From Alkaliflexus imshenetskii DSM 15055 (lineage in GTDB: Bacteria > Bacteroidota > Bacteroidia > Bacteroidales > Marinilabiliaceae): a DNA stretch of 64,000 nt. Location: the NCBI RefSeq assembly GCF_000517065.1, contig NZ_KI912105.1, forward strand, positions 2,614,571 through 2,678,570, read 5' to 3'. The translations under genes and the position numbers were made by a program. Shown in pieces: positions 1 through 7,704 of this stretch. Each line of letters opens with the position of its first letter. Position 1 is the stretch's first letter. The notes under the pieces were generated by a model. The model made no database searches and was not told where the DNA came from. It was given only the letters and a program-made list of their open reading frames with translations.

Positions 1-612
1 CGGTTTACCACCGACAATGACCTTCTGCGCCGGCAGTTGGATGAGGCAGGCATCTGTTTTCTCCATGCTCCCCTTTTTCATCCAGCCATGAAGGCGGTGG
101 CCCCTATTCGCCGTGAACTGGGAATCAAAACTTTTTTTAATATGTTGGGGCCAATGGTTAATCCTTCCAACCCCGGAAGTCAGTTGGTCGGCGTTTTTGA
201 TTTGGAGTTGGCCCGTTTGTATCAGTATATCTATCAGCAGGGTAACAAAAGGTTTGCTATCATTCACAGCATCGATGGTTATGATGAAATTTCGCTTACA
301 GCACCATTTAAGGTCATAACCCAAAAAGGGGAGCGGCTGATGACGCCGGCTGATTTGAACCTCAGAGTGAATGCGCCCCACGAGATCGAGGGTGGGCATG
401 TGGTAGAGGAAGCGGCTAAAATTTTCACTTCGGTGATTGAGGGCCGAGGTACCGATGCGCAAAACAACGCGGTTATTGCAAATGCGGCCATGGCCATTCA
501 TTGTTTTAATCCTGATTATGCGTTAGATAGTTGCCTGGAGATGGCAAGAGACTCGTTGATGGCAGGTAGTGCCGAAAAAGCACTAAAAAGGTTGTTGAGT
601 ATTTCCATTTAA
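1..612 (+). CDS. trpD: Anthranilate phosphoribosyltransferase, C-terminal part (5' end outside window)
   Basis: TrpD transfers phosphoribose from PRPP to anthranilate, the second step of tryptophan synthesis from chorismate. The reading frame is open from base 1, so the start lies outside the window; about 203 residues remain of a protein that usually has 330-350. Visible family features are the AVAPIRRELGIKTFFNMLGP segment and the following NP-rich turn, then the alpha/beta C-terminal half ending in a short helical tail. It is followed within 20 bases by a hairpin and a long T-run, so it appears to be the last gene of its transcript. The next trp gene, trpC, lies about 3.7 kb downstream behind its own promoter and attenuator. 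Function is confident; truncation is only by the window edge. Confidence 0.95.
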   Translation, partial: RFTTDNDLLRRQLDEAGICFLHAPLFHPAMKAVAPIRRELGIKTFFNMLGPMVNPSNPGSQLVGVFDLELARLYQYIYQQGNKRFAIIHSIDGYDEISLTAPFKVITQKGERLMTPADLNLRVNAPHEIEGGHVVEEAAKIFTSVIEGRGTDAQNNAVIANAAMAIHCFNPDYALDSCLEMARDSLMAGSAEKALKRLLSISI

Positions 613-630
613 AATGATTTTTTCAGAAAA

Positions 631-680
631 GGGCAAATCAGGATGATTAGTTATTTGTCTTTTATTTTTTTTTTTTTTCT
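631..680 (+). terminator. Intrinsic terminator after trpD
   Basis: GGCAAAT (632-638) pairs with ATTTGTC (653-659) with one G-U pair. An almost pure T tract runs from 660 to 679. It lies 20 bases after the trpD stop, so trpD transcription probably ends here rather than continuing to trpC. Confidence 0.7.
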
Positions 681-1255
681 TTGCACAATGAAAAGGATAT
701 TCTAGGACGTCAATGGAGTTTAGAGTTTTCTTTTTAGCCTTAATTAATTTATAGTATGCGCCTTAACCCTCGCTTTCGCAGACATAATAATGTCTCTCAA
801 TTCCTTGCTTTGCACTACTTCATTGTGCAGGCTTACTTCACCTATTTTTGCTTCAACGACTCCTGATCAAAACATTTTTCACTTCATGATACAGGAGATA
901 ATCAATCTTTATTGGAAGTTATGAGGAGGGGTTTAGCTTCCCCCTTAATTCGGGTATTGCCCTTCACAAAAAAAATCTTTCAATAAACATCTAAATCCTA
1001 CATCTTCAGTAAGTATATAAGATGTTAACCTTTTTGAAAGTGTTTGGATGATTTTAATTAAAAATGGTTTAAATTAATCTGTAATACCTATATCTCTGGT
1101 AATGTAAGTAGTTTCTATACAGTGATTTTAAAATGGCGGAAGCACAGTACGCCTTTTTATGCGGGGCAAAAAAAGAACGTCCGACCCCGAAACCGAGACC
1201 GGACGCCAAGTAATAATTATTAACGGGGTTGCAGCCCCACTAATTTTACAAAGTT
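681..1255. other. Intergenic region between trpD and a lipoprotein gene
   Basis: AT-rich, without a convincing long ORF. It contains a perfect small hairpin AGACAT/ATGTCT (780-785/790-795), a GGGG/CCCC-type hairpin near 925-955, and from about 1133 a sharply GC-richer patch. That patch holds a short ORF and two inverted repeats: CGTCCG/CGGACG at 1178-1183/1200-1205, and GGGG...CCCC at about 1224-1238. No clear TAnnTTTG promoter was seen for the downstream gene. Confidence 0.4.
1133..1213 (+). CDS. Possible 26-residue Lys/Arg/Pro-rich peptide (doubtful)
   Basis: ATG at 1133 opens a 26-codon frame ending at TAA 1211-1213. The C-terminal half is very rich in Lys, Arg and Pro (PTPKPRPDAK). Base composition is clearly richer in GC than both flanks. 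It ends 42 bases before the lipoprotein gene at 1256. It could be a leader peptide, a remnant of a lost gene, or chance; the inverted repeat inside it (1178-1205) may be the real feature. No homologue recognised. Confidence 0.15.
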   Translation: MAEAQYAFLCGAKKERPTPKPRPDAK

Positions 1256-2809
1256 ATGAAGAAATTTAATTTATTGATTTTATTGGGAGTATTTATTTTT
1301 GTTGGGTGTAGTGATAATGAGCTGGATAATAATTTTAATCATGAGAATCCTGATTTTGAAGAGGTAGTTGATACAGAAAAACATTTGGTGGAATTTGCCA
1401 AAGTATTATCGAAAGCAGTGCACGAAAGAAAAGATGTACGTGAGTTTTTGAAAAATGAAGCTCTTAAGCAGTTTGATTGTAACTACAATGTGTTGTATTA
1501 TTTGGTGAGTGATGAATTAATCGGGGATGAGTCTTTTAGAGACATTTTAATATCTTATTCTTCGGAAGAAGTTATTGATCAAGTTGAGAGAAATGTGCCG
1601 TTATTGAATATTTTAATTCCTGAGCTTCATTTTTTTGAAGTCTTCCCGGAAGAGTTAGATATTGAAGATGACGAAACACCTGTGGCGGTAATAAGAGAAT
1701 TGGTTAATACTCTTTATTTTAATGGAGATGCAGAAATTGATTTAAAAAAGGATATAATTCCTGATTTTCATGTTTTTGTTGTTAATCAAAATAAACACGT
1801 GAAAATTCCTAAACAAGACCTTAAAAGTGGAGGAGTAAAAAGCATTGAATTTAAATCTCCAAACTTTGATGGTCGAAACGTAAGTAATGGTAATCCTATT
1901 TTGAAATCTTCAACTAACCGAGTTGATGTTTTAGGATCCAGAGCCATTGACTCGTGGAATCATTTTTATGCAAATGATGGAAGTATAAGACAAAAGGCTT
2001 TTCAAAGAGATTTTATCTATTATGGTCTTACGCCGAACAATAGGACTGGTAATTTTGATCACTCAATTAGTGAATACATTTGCTATTTTGAAGTACCTCC
2101 ATCCACATATCAGCGTTTTGTAGATTCGACAGATCCTGATCATAGAAATGGTGATGGATGGAGAACGGAAACAAGTCCTGAGACTGATTTAGACGTTATA
2201 TATGATAAAATCTGGGGTCAAAATTATTTCGTTTTCAGGTTTGATGTAATTAAGTCAAACGAATCTAATAAACTTCCTCTTTATGCGAGTATTAAGCCTA
2301 AGGACTTATGGGATTTTGAATACAGAACATGGAAAGCACGAAATGCAAGCTGGCGAAAAAGAGCCCATTATGCCCATGCAGTAGATGTCGAATCAATGAA
2401 GGCTAAAAAAATTTACTTGAAAGATCTTGATAAGGAGGGTAATATGGGTCCATGGAATTTAGCTAATGAAGGTTCTATTCGCACAATACATTTATATGAG
2501 GAAGATGTAGATGTGAAGGTTTCACTTACTTATGAATACACAACTGTTAGATCACATAATGGCACTGTTTCAGGTAATAGGAAGACAGACATAGGGGTAT
2601 CAAAAACTGAAATTTCAGCAGCTTTTAATCATACAAATTCTCGTACTGAGAAGACTTCTGTAACTCGATCGTGGAATGAGGGTGATGACTATTTGGGGAG
2701 GTTTGATTTTTACTTTTATACACCTGTTATCAATTCGAAAAGCGCAAATAATTACGAAATCTATACAGTGAGTTATGATGGAATTAAAATTGGTATTACA
2801 GTAAAATAA
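1256..2809 (+). CDS. Lipoprotein of unknown function (517 aa)
   Basis: The N-terminus is a lipoprotein signal: Lys-Lys, a hydrophobic core, and a lipobox ending FVGC at residue 18, followed by an acidic stretch rich in Asp, Glu and Asn. The mature protein should be anchored in the outer or inner membrane by acylated Cys18. Residues about 30-150 are acidic and helical. A segment around residues 155-190 (DFHVFVVNQNKHVKIP) resembles the 'value plus modifier' pattern of several Bacteroidetes secreted lipoproteins, but I could not assign a family. The C-terminal 150 residues look beta-rich. Codon use is strongly AT-biased compared with trp genes on both sides, which suits a recently acquired or fast-evolving accessory gene. 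It has its own terminator at 2828-2864. Function unknown. Confidence 0.75.
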   Translation: MKKFNLLILLGVFIFVGCSDNELDNNFNHENPDFEEVVDTEKHLVEFAKVLSKAVHERKDVREFLKNEALKQFDCNYNVLYYLVSDELIGDESFRDILISYSSEEVIDQVERNVPLLNILIPELHFFEVFPEELDIEDDETPVAVIRELVNTLYFNGDAEIDLKKDIIPDFHVFVVNQNKHVKIPKQDLKSGGVKSIEFKSPNFDGRNVSNGNPILKSSTNRVDVLGSRAIDSWNHFYANDGSIRQKAFQRDFIYYGLTPNNRTGNFDHSISEYICYFEVPPSTYQRFVDSTDPDHRNGDGWRTETSPETDLDVIYDKIWGQNYFVFRFDVIKSNESNKLPLYASIKPKDLWDFEYRTWKARNASWRKRAHYAHAVDVESMKAKKIYLKDLDKEGNMGPWNLANEGSIRTIHLYEEDVDVKVSLTYEYTTVRSHNGTVSGNRKTDIGVSKTEISAAFNHTNSRTEKTSVTRSWNEGDDYLGRFDFYFYTPVINSKSANNYEIYTVSYDGIKIGITVK

Positions 2810-2827
2810 CGTTTGATTATTTTCTTT

Positions 2828-2864
2828 AAAAGCAGCTAATATAATAATTTATTGGCTGCTTTTT
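2828..2864 (+). terminator. Intrinsic terminator after the 517-aa lipoprotein
   Basis: AAAAGCAGC (2828-2836) pairs with GCTGCTTTT (2855-2863), followed by T residues. It lies 19 bases after the stop codon and just before the tandem structured repeat. Confidence 0.75.
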
Positions 2865-2871
2865 AGAGAAG

Positions 2872-3049
2872 ATGAAACATCCATGTCAGGGAAATTGACC
2901 CACAGGCGGATGATTATTTAGCGTGTTCCATGTGGCCATTGAAAAACAAATTATAAATACATGAAACGAGTATGAGAAAATCGCTCACACACAGAAGAAT
3001 GACTCGAACAGCGAGTTCCATGTGGCAATTAAAAAGAAATAATGGACAC
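2872..3049 (+). repeat. Tandem pair of 89-nt structured units (copies A and B)
   Basis: Unit A is 2872-2960 and unit B is 2961-3049, each exactly 89 bases. Each starts ATGAAAC and ends immediately before another ATGAAA. The 3' half is well conserved (GCGTGTTCCATGTGG at 2921-2935; GCGAGTTCCATGTGG at 3011-3025). The 5' half differs in sequence but folds alike. In A, CATCC/GGATG (2878-2882/2908-2912) encloses GTCA/TGAC (2885-2888/2896-2899). In B, CGAGT/ACTCG (2967-2971/3002-3006) encloses TGAG/CTCA (2973-2976/2984-2987). A third copy lies directly before rlmH (51885-51974). Unit B is followed by an 18-codon ORF (3050-3106). Function unknown. Confidence 0.75.
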
Positions 3050-3174
3050 ATGAAAACTATTGCATTGTTGTTGAAAAAAACAGAATCTAGTATGTTAACT
3101 AAATAGATTATTGGTTTCCTTTTTAACAAACAGATATTCTTTTTGATATAATCAGTTTTTTTTTAAAAAAAAAG

Positions 3175-3762
3175 ATGAAAAAAATTTTGCTATTGATTTC
3201 CTGTGCAATCGTTTTGTTCGGTTGCAAAAAAGAAAAAGAAGAAAACAGTCAGATTCCCTTTCTGCGTGAAAAGTTCCAAGGGAAGTACAGAATACTTTCC
3301 TCTTATTCAAGTATTCCTGTTGACTTAAACAATGATGGAGTTGAATCTACAAATCTACTTACTGAGAATTCATTGATCTTGTTCGACGCCAAACTGATAT
3401 GTAGAATACCTACCGGATATGATTCAGATAAAGTTTTCCTCCTTGATGAGATTTGGCCTACAGAGACTGATAGGAGACCTGAGATTACTGAAGTTATACC
3501 GATATATGGTGTTCCCACTGAAACAGGTGCATATAATCCATATATTACTCTAATTAATGCGACTTTTACCGATGATTTCAAAAGCGCCAGCGCAACTATA
3601 TTTTTTCCCGGCATGTATGGAAAGACTTTAATTGATATTTATTTTGAATTTTTAGAGGACGAAATCATTAAAACTACTGCGACCCGAAAATTATATACAA
3701 GAACAGGCTGGGTTACTGTAGAGATAGAATCTGTATATAGAAGATACACAGAAGTCTTATAA
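3175..3762 (+). CDS. Lipocalin-like lipoprotein (195 aa)
   Basis: The signal peptide is MKKILLLISCAIVLFGC, with the acylated Cys at residue 17, followed by a Lys/Glu-rich linker. The mature part begins with KYRILSSY, then VDLNNDGVESTNLL. That 'Tyr/Trp...VDLN-DG-S-(D/N)LL' pattern is typical of Bacteroidetes lipocalin-like lipoproteins, which are usually 130-200 residues and beta-rich. The ligand is not predictable. The gene follows the tandem structured repeat by 125 bases, and an A-rich stretch precedes its ATG. Like the neighbour at 1256 it is AT-rich and does not belong to tryptophan synthesis. The family assignment is a pattern judgement, not a search result. Confidence 0.7.
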   Translation: MKKILLLISCAIVLFGCKKEKEENSQIPFLREKFQGKYRILSSYSSIPVDLNNDGVESTNLLTENSLILFDAKLICRIPTGYDSDKVFLLDEIWPTETDRRPEITEVIPIYGVPTETGAYNPYITLINATFTDDFKSASATIFFPGMYGKTLIDIYFEFLEDEIIKTTATRKLYTRTGWVTVEIESVYRRYTEVL

Positions 3763-4040
3763 GGAAAAGCGCATTAGAAGAAAGTCTGTTTGTTGCTCAC
3801 ATCGTTTTGGTCACGGATTAACTGTTGGTGTTGTTTTACAAATGTAGCAATATTACGGTCTATTGTCATTTTTCATGGTTTTATCAAACGCTGAAAATGA
3901 AATGGATTTTAATTGCTATCCATAAGGCTTATAAAAGAATTAGCCTTGTGGCCTCTGGGAGAAATTCCCAATCAGGATACCGGTATTATGCTTTATTTTG
4001 GGGTAAAACTACCCCTCTGGTCAAAAAAATAATTTCAATA

Positions 4041-4073
4041 TCTTGTATTTTTAAATATCATTCCCTAAACTTG
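4041..4073 (+). promoter_or_regulatory. Promoter of the trpCF-x-BA unit
   Basis: TCTTG at 4041-4045 (compare -33 TTTG), a 20-base spacer, and TAAACTTG at 4066-4073, one mismatch from the Bacteroidetes -7 consensus TAnnTTTG. The predicted start near 4080 lies about 15 bases before the Trp-rich leader ORF. The 278 bases between the upstream gene's stop at 3762 and this promoter hold no supported gene. Confidence 0.55.
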
Positions 4074-4095
4074 CAATGTAATAATGACAAAAATC

Positions 4096-4176
4096 ATGAT
4101 ACGGGGTTTTCGTAATAATAATTGGTGGTGGCTTAGCTCATTTTCTATATCGGGAGGTGAAACTATGCCATTATGA
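4096..4176 (+). CDS. trpL: trp leader peptide (26 aa, three consecutive Trp codons)
   Basis: The ORF starts ATG ATA CGG at 4096 and ends TGA at 4174-4176. Codons 10-12 are TGG TGG TGG (4123-4131), directly after three Asn codons. Three tandem Trp codons in a 26-codon ORF, shortly after a promoter and just before a strong terminator, upstream of trpC, is the classical signature of ribosome-mediated attenuation. Stalling at the Trp codons when charged tRNA-Trp is scarce would leave CGGGAG (4151-4156) free to pair with CTCCCG (4220-4225) inside the terminator hairpin. A ribosome that reaches the stop codon would sit close to 4151-4156 and favour termination. The mechanism is inferred; the codons and complementarity are seen directly. 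Confidence 0.9.
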   Translation: MIRGFRNNNWWWLSSFSISGGETMPL

Positions 4177-4204
4177 CCATTTGCGAAACAAATGATATAA
4201 TCAG

Positions 4205-4241
4205 AAAAGGCTTGTCGGACTCCCGTCAAGCCTTTTTGTTT
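4205..4241 (+). terminator. trp attenuator terminator
   Basis: AAAAGGCTTG (4205-4214) pairs perfectly with CAAGCCTTTT (4227-4236), and a T-rich tail follows. An upstream hairpin CATTTG/CAAATG (4178-4183/4189-4194) sits just after the leader stop codon. Alternative pairings fit an antiterminator: CGGGAG (4151-4156) with CTCCCG (4220-4225), and GGCTT (4130-4134) with AAGCC (4228-4232). It lies 130 bases before the trpC start. Confidence 0.9.
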
Positions 4242-4370
4242 TTTTTGTGTATTTGTTTTGTTTTTCAAGCGGTTGAGGTGTGAAGGATAAAAAGGAATAT
4301 GTCTCAAGTAACAATGATGTAGAGTATGATTTTCTGAATTAATTTGTTATTCAATAAATATGTTAATCTG

Positions 4371-5171
4371 ATGAATATCCTGGATAAAATTGTTGCCCGT
4401 AAGCGAGAAGAGGTTCGTGAAGCCAAACAGAAGGTTTCATTAAGTGAGTTGGAGCAGTCGGTTTATTTTTCGCAGATAGTACCATCATTTAAGCGGCAGA
4501 TTCTTGCCGAAGGTTCTACCGGTATCATAGCCGAGTTTAAGCGGCGTTCGCCCTCAAAAGGTGATATAAACGGAAATGCACGCGTGGAAGATGTTCTTCC
4601 GGGTTATGAAAAGGCCGGCGTGGCTTGTGCCTCAGTTTTAACCGATCGTGATTTTTTTGGTGGGTGCGATGCCGATTTAATTCAAGCCATAGAGTTGGTT
4701 AAGTTACCCATCATACGTAAAGAGTTCATCATCGACCCTTACCAGGTTTATGAGGCCAAATCTTTTGGTGCAAGCGCCATTTTGCTGATAGGTGCAATTC
4801 TCAATGCTTCACAAACGGCCGATTTGGCTGCTCTTGCCAATGCTTTGGGTCTGGAGGTGTTGTTTGAGATTCACGACGAGGTGGAGCTTAATCAGTTAAA
4901 TGATCACATTCAGCTAGTGGGTATCAACAATCGCAACCTGAAAACTTTCAAGGTCGATTTGGAACAATCCATGCGTTTGGCTGGGATGTTGCCCCCAGAG
5001 ATGGTTCCTGTGGCCGAAAGTGGAATCGCATCAGCTGATGACTATTTTATGCTAAAGAATGCAGGGTTTAAAGGTTTTTTAATGGGTGAATACTTTATGA
5101 AACAGCCCAATCCCGCCGAAGCATGTGCGGCTTTTTGTAACCTGGTTCGCAATGAAGCAGCAACAGCATAA
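4371..5171 (+). CDS. trpC: Indole-3-glycerol phosphate synthase
   Basis: TrpC closes CdRP to indole-3-glycerol phosphate with loss of CO2 and water. The start at 4371 (MNILDKIVARK) gives 266 residues, the normal single-domain length, and removes a nine-residue unsupported extension. It is a TIM barrel: IIAEFKRRSPSKG carries the catalytic Glu55 and Lys57, IIRKEFIIDPYQVYEA is strand 4, VGINNRNLKTF is strand 6, and VAESGI near residue 220 is the phosphate-binding end. The gene is preceded by the Trp-codon attenuator and followed by trpF after 18 bases. Expression should therefore rise when charged tRNA-Trp falls. Confidence 0.97.
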   Translation: MNILDKIVARKREEVREAKQKVSLSELEQSVYFSQIVPSFKRQILAEGSTGIIAEFKRRSPSKGDINGNARVEDVLPGYEKAGVACASVLTDRDFFGGCDADLIQAIELVKLPIIRKEFIIDPYQVYEAKSFGASAILLIGAILNASQTADLAALANALGLEVLFEIHDEVELNQLNDHIQLVGINNRNLKTFKVDLEQSMRLAGMLPPEMVPVAESGIASADDYFMLKNAGFKGFLMGEYFMKQPNPAEACAAFCNLVRNEAATA

Positions 5172-5189
5172 CCCATAAATATTCACAGG

Positions 5190-5822
5190 ATGCTGATAAA
5201 GGTATGTGGAATGCGCCAGATGGCAAATATTGGTGAATTGTGCAAGCTCAAACCGGATTACATTGGTTTTATTTTTTATCCAAAATCGCCAAGGTATGTG
5301 GGAGAAATCCTGACGCCGGAATCAACCCGGCTGATACCCTCGGAGATAAAGAAAACAGGTGTTTTTGTAAACGAGTCGCTAAAGATTATTTTAAGTGAAG
5401 CCAAAAAATATAGCCTGGATGCCATTCAATTGCATGGAGTAGAAGGTCCGGATCTTTGCGGGCAATTGAAATCAGAGGGATATGAGATTCTTAAGGCCAT
5501 CAATCCTGAATCAATTGACGTCCCGCAGAGGTTGTCAGCCTATGAAACGGTTTGCGATTTCTTTCTGTTCGATACACCATCGGTGAGTCATGGTGGAACA
5601 GGTCGCAAATTCAACTGGGATCTGCTGAACCAGTATGCAGGAAACCTGCCATTTTTCTTAAGCGGAGGCATTGGCCCGGATGATGCTGGTGAAGTGCTGA
5701 AACTTGAGAATAAGTATTTGGCAGGGATAGATATCAATAGCCGTTTTGAATCAGCCCCCGCATTGAAAAACATTGATGCCATAAAACTGTTTATTGATGG
5801 ATTTATAAATTTAAAACAGTAG
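5190..5822 (+). CDS. trpF: Phosphoribosylanthranilate isomerase
   Basis: TrpF converts PRA to CdRP by an Amadori rearrangement, the step before TrpC. The 210 residues match the family. It starts with KVCGMRQ, carrying the catalytic Cys6; GVFVNES, IQLHG and LFDTPS (general acid Asp) follow, then the phosphate-binding GGTG/SGGIGPDDA region. It is a separate gene rather than a TrpCF fusion. It follows trpC by 18 bases and precedes a lipoprotein gene by four bases, so it is part of the attenuated operon. Confidence 0.96.
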   Translation: MLIKVCGMRQMANIGELCKLKPDYIGFIFYPKSPRYVGEILTPESTRLIPSEIKKTGVFVNESLKIILSEAKKYSLDAIQLHGVEGPDLCGQLKSEGYEILKAINPESIDVPQRLSAYETVCDFFLFDTPSVSHGGTGRKFNWDLLNQYAGNLPFFLSGGIGPDDAGEVLKLENKYLAGIDINSRFESAPALKNIDAIKLFIDGFINLKQ

Positions 5823-5826
5823 AAAT

Positions 5827-6417
5827 ATGAGACGTACCATTTTATTCGTATTCGTGATTGGCTTAATCGTGTCGGCTTGTAAAACTTCAGGAAGCGATAG
5901 TGCCAAAAACAATGCTCAGGATGTTCAATCTAACGGATTTGATCTAACCAAAATTCCAATAAGCACTGCTCAAATTGGAATTATCCCTTATTTTCAACTA
6001 CCCGATGGCTATACTTTCTCAACCAGATACACCAATGATTACGATTATCTGAGATTCTGGACAGGCTCCGAATTTCTCTTGCCCGAAGGAAAAGTTTTTC
6101 AGTCCCGAATAACGCCTGTTTCAGGAAAATCTTTTTCATCACTTGAATTCATGAAAGGCTTTGAAGCTACTCTTAAAGAGGCAGGGGCAGTGCAAATATT
6201 TGAAGGCAAAGTGCCCAGAGAGGAAATTGGTAAGTTTGAAGAGATCAATGGAACGCAAAACCGAATCAACAACTTGGATGCTTATGGGTTTCAAGGTTAT
6301 GCCAAAAGCTGGATTTATGTGGTTCGTCAGCCAAATAAGTATGTCTGGTTTCAGATTAATGAATCTGATGACAATGCCAGTATAAATCTTGGAATTGTGG
6401 AGTCTGAAATGCCTTAA
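5827..6417 (+). CDS. Lipoprotein of unknown function inside the trp operon (196 aa)
   Basis: The signal peptide has a lipobox LIVSAC at Cys17, and the first mature residues are Ser/Asn-rich. The body contains an aromatic-rich segment (PYFQLPDGYTFSTRY, then YLRFWTG) and a C-terminal stretch KSWIYVVRQPNKYVWFQIN; I do not recognise the family. It starts four bases after trpF and lies 80 bases before trpB on the same strand, so it must be co-transcribed unless an unseen promoter lies in the gap. No link to tryptophan synthesis is apparent: the protein is exported, whereas Trp enzymes are cytoplasmic. Codon use is ordinary for the window. Confidence 0.75.
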   Translation: MRRTILFVFVIGLIVSACKTSGSDSAKNNAQDVQSNGFDLTKIPISTAQIGIIPYFQLPDGYTFSTRYTNDYDYLRFWTGSEFLLPEGKVFQSRITPVSGKSFSSLEFMKGFEATLKEAGAVQIFEGKVPREEIGKFEEINGTQNRINNLDAYGFQGYAKSWIYVVRQPNKYVWFQINESDDNASINLGIVESEMP

Positions 6418-6497
6418 GATAGTGTCACCCTGCCCCGGTTTTCGCTCTTTAGAGATTAATGATTGTCAAACTAAAATTATAATATCACCAATAAACC

Positions 6498-7676
6498 ATG
6501 CATCAACCCAACGAAGAAGGATTTTACGGTAGGTTTGGAGGAGCATTCATTCCCGAAATGCTTATTCCCAACATCGAGGAGCTGGAAAGCAAGTATCTTA
6601 ACATTATCTCATCAGAATCGTTCCAAAAGGAATACCACCGTTTGCTCAACGATTATGCCGGACGACCGTCGCCTCTATTCAAAGCCGAGAGGTTGTCGTC
6701 GAAGTACGGCGCAAACATCTGGCTTAAACGTGAAGATTTGAACCATACCGGCTCTCATAAACTGAACAACACCATCGGTCAGATTCTGCTTGCCAAAGAG
6801 ATGGGGCGGCAACGTATCATTGCTGAAACCGGAGCAGGTCAGCATGGAGTAGCCACTGCCACCGTTTGTGCGCTCATGGGGTTGCAGTGCGTGGTTTATA
6901 TGGGCGAAACCGACATGGAGCGTCAGGCTCCCAATGTGGCACGGATGCGTATGTTGGGCGCTGAGGTACGTCCGGCCTTGTCGGGCAACCGAACATTGAA
7001 AGATGCCACCAATGAAGCTCTGCGTGACTGGATTGCCAATCCTACAGATACCTTTTACCTTATTGGCTCTGTGGTGGGGCCGCATCCGTATCCCGATATG
7101 GTTGCCCGATTGCAGTCTGTCATCAGTTCCGAAATTAAGCAGCAACTAAAAGAGAAGATTGGAACGGAATTACCCGATTATGTTGTAGCTTGCGTGGGGG
7201 GTGGCTCAAATGCAGCCGGCAGTTTTTATCATTTTTTGGATAACCCTTCGGTAAAACTCATTGGTACCGAGGCGGCCGGACTGGGCGTGGATTCAGGTGA
7301 AACAGCGGCATCCATTGCTTGTGGAGACTTGGGGATTATTCATGGAAGCATGACTTATCTTATGCAGAGTGAGGATGGCCAAATTACTGAGCCCTATTCC
7401 ATATCTGCAGGCTTGGATTATCCTGGAATTGGGCCATTGCATGCCTGGCTTAAAGATTGTGGCCGTGCAGACTACTTACCGGTGACAGATGACCAGGCTC
7501 TTGATGCTGTGATGGAGCTTACACGGCTCGAAGGAATTATTCCCGCACTGGAGTCGGCTCACGCTTTGGCTGCATTGGTCATGTTGCCTTTGAAATCTTC
7601 AGATAACGTGGTGGTTACTGTGTCGGGACGAGGCGATAAGGACATGAAAACTTATATGGAGCGTTTTAGCTTGTAG
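6498..7676 (+). CDS. trpB: Tryptophan synthase beta subunit
   Basis: TrpB joins indole and serine using PLP, working as alpha2-beta2 with TrpA. The 392 residues match the main TrpB1 family. It begins with an N-terminal [10 protein letters not shown]. The PLP lysine is Lys88 in HTGSHKLNN, followed by [13 protein letters not shown], the indole tunnel region, and the phosphate-binding GGGSNAAG near residue 235. The C-terminal SGRGDKDM is typical of TrpB1. trpA follows after 28 bases. Placing trpB after trpF and before trpA is common in Bacteroidetes. Confidence 0.97.
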   Translation: MHQPNEEGFYGRFGGAFIPEMLIPNIEELESKYLNIISSESFQKEYHRLLNDYAGRPSPLFKAERLSSKYGANIWLKREDLNHTGSHKLNNTIGQILLAKEMGRQRIIAETGAGQHGVATATVCALMGLQCVVYMGETDMERQAPNVARMRMLGAEVRPALSGNRTLKDATNEALRDWIANPTDTFYLIGSVVGPHPYPDMVARLQSVISSEIKQQLKEKIGTELPDYVVACVGGGSNAAGSFYHFLDNPSVKLIGTEAAGLGVDSGETAASIACGDLGIIHGSMTYLMQSEDGQITEPYSISAGLDYPGIGPLHAWLKDCGRADYLPVTDDQALDAVMELTRLEGIIPALESAHALAALVMLPLKSSDNVVVTVSGRGDKDMKTYMERFSL

Positions 7677-7704
7677 TGCGTTATTTTAAAAACAGATATT
7701 GATT

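Noticed and set aside
660..680. Long T tract as an assembly artefact or slippage site
   Set aside because: It follows directly on a stem and fits an ordinary terminator.
2872..3060. Integron attC sites or CRISPR repeats
   Set aside because: No GTTRRRY/RYYYAAC core pairs, only two units, and no spacers of even length between identical repeats.
3825..4115. 96-aa ORF before the trp attenuator
   Set aside because: No signal or domain pattern, overlaps the mapped promoter and the leader ORF, and composition looks like non-coding DNA.
4065..4307. 80-aa minus-strand ORF across the trp leader
   Set aside because: It is antisense to the Trp leader and terminator and has no family-like sequence.
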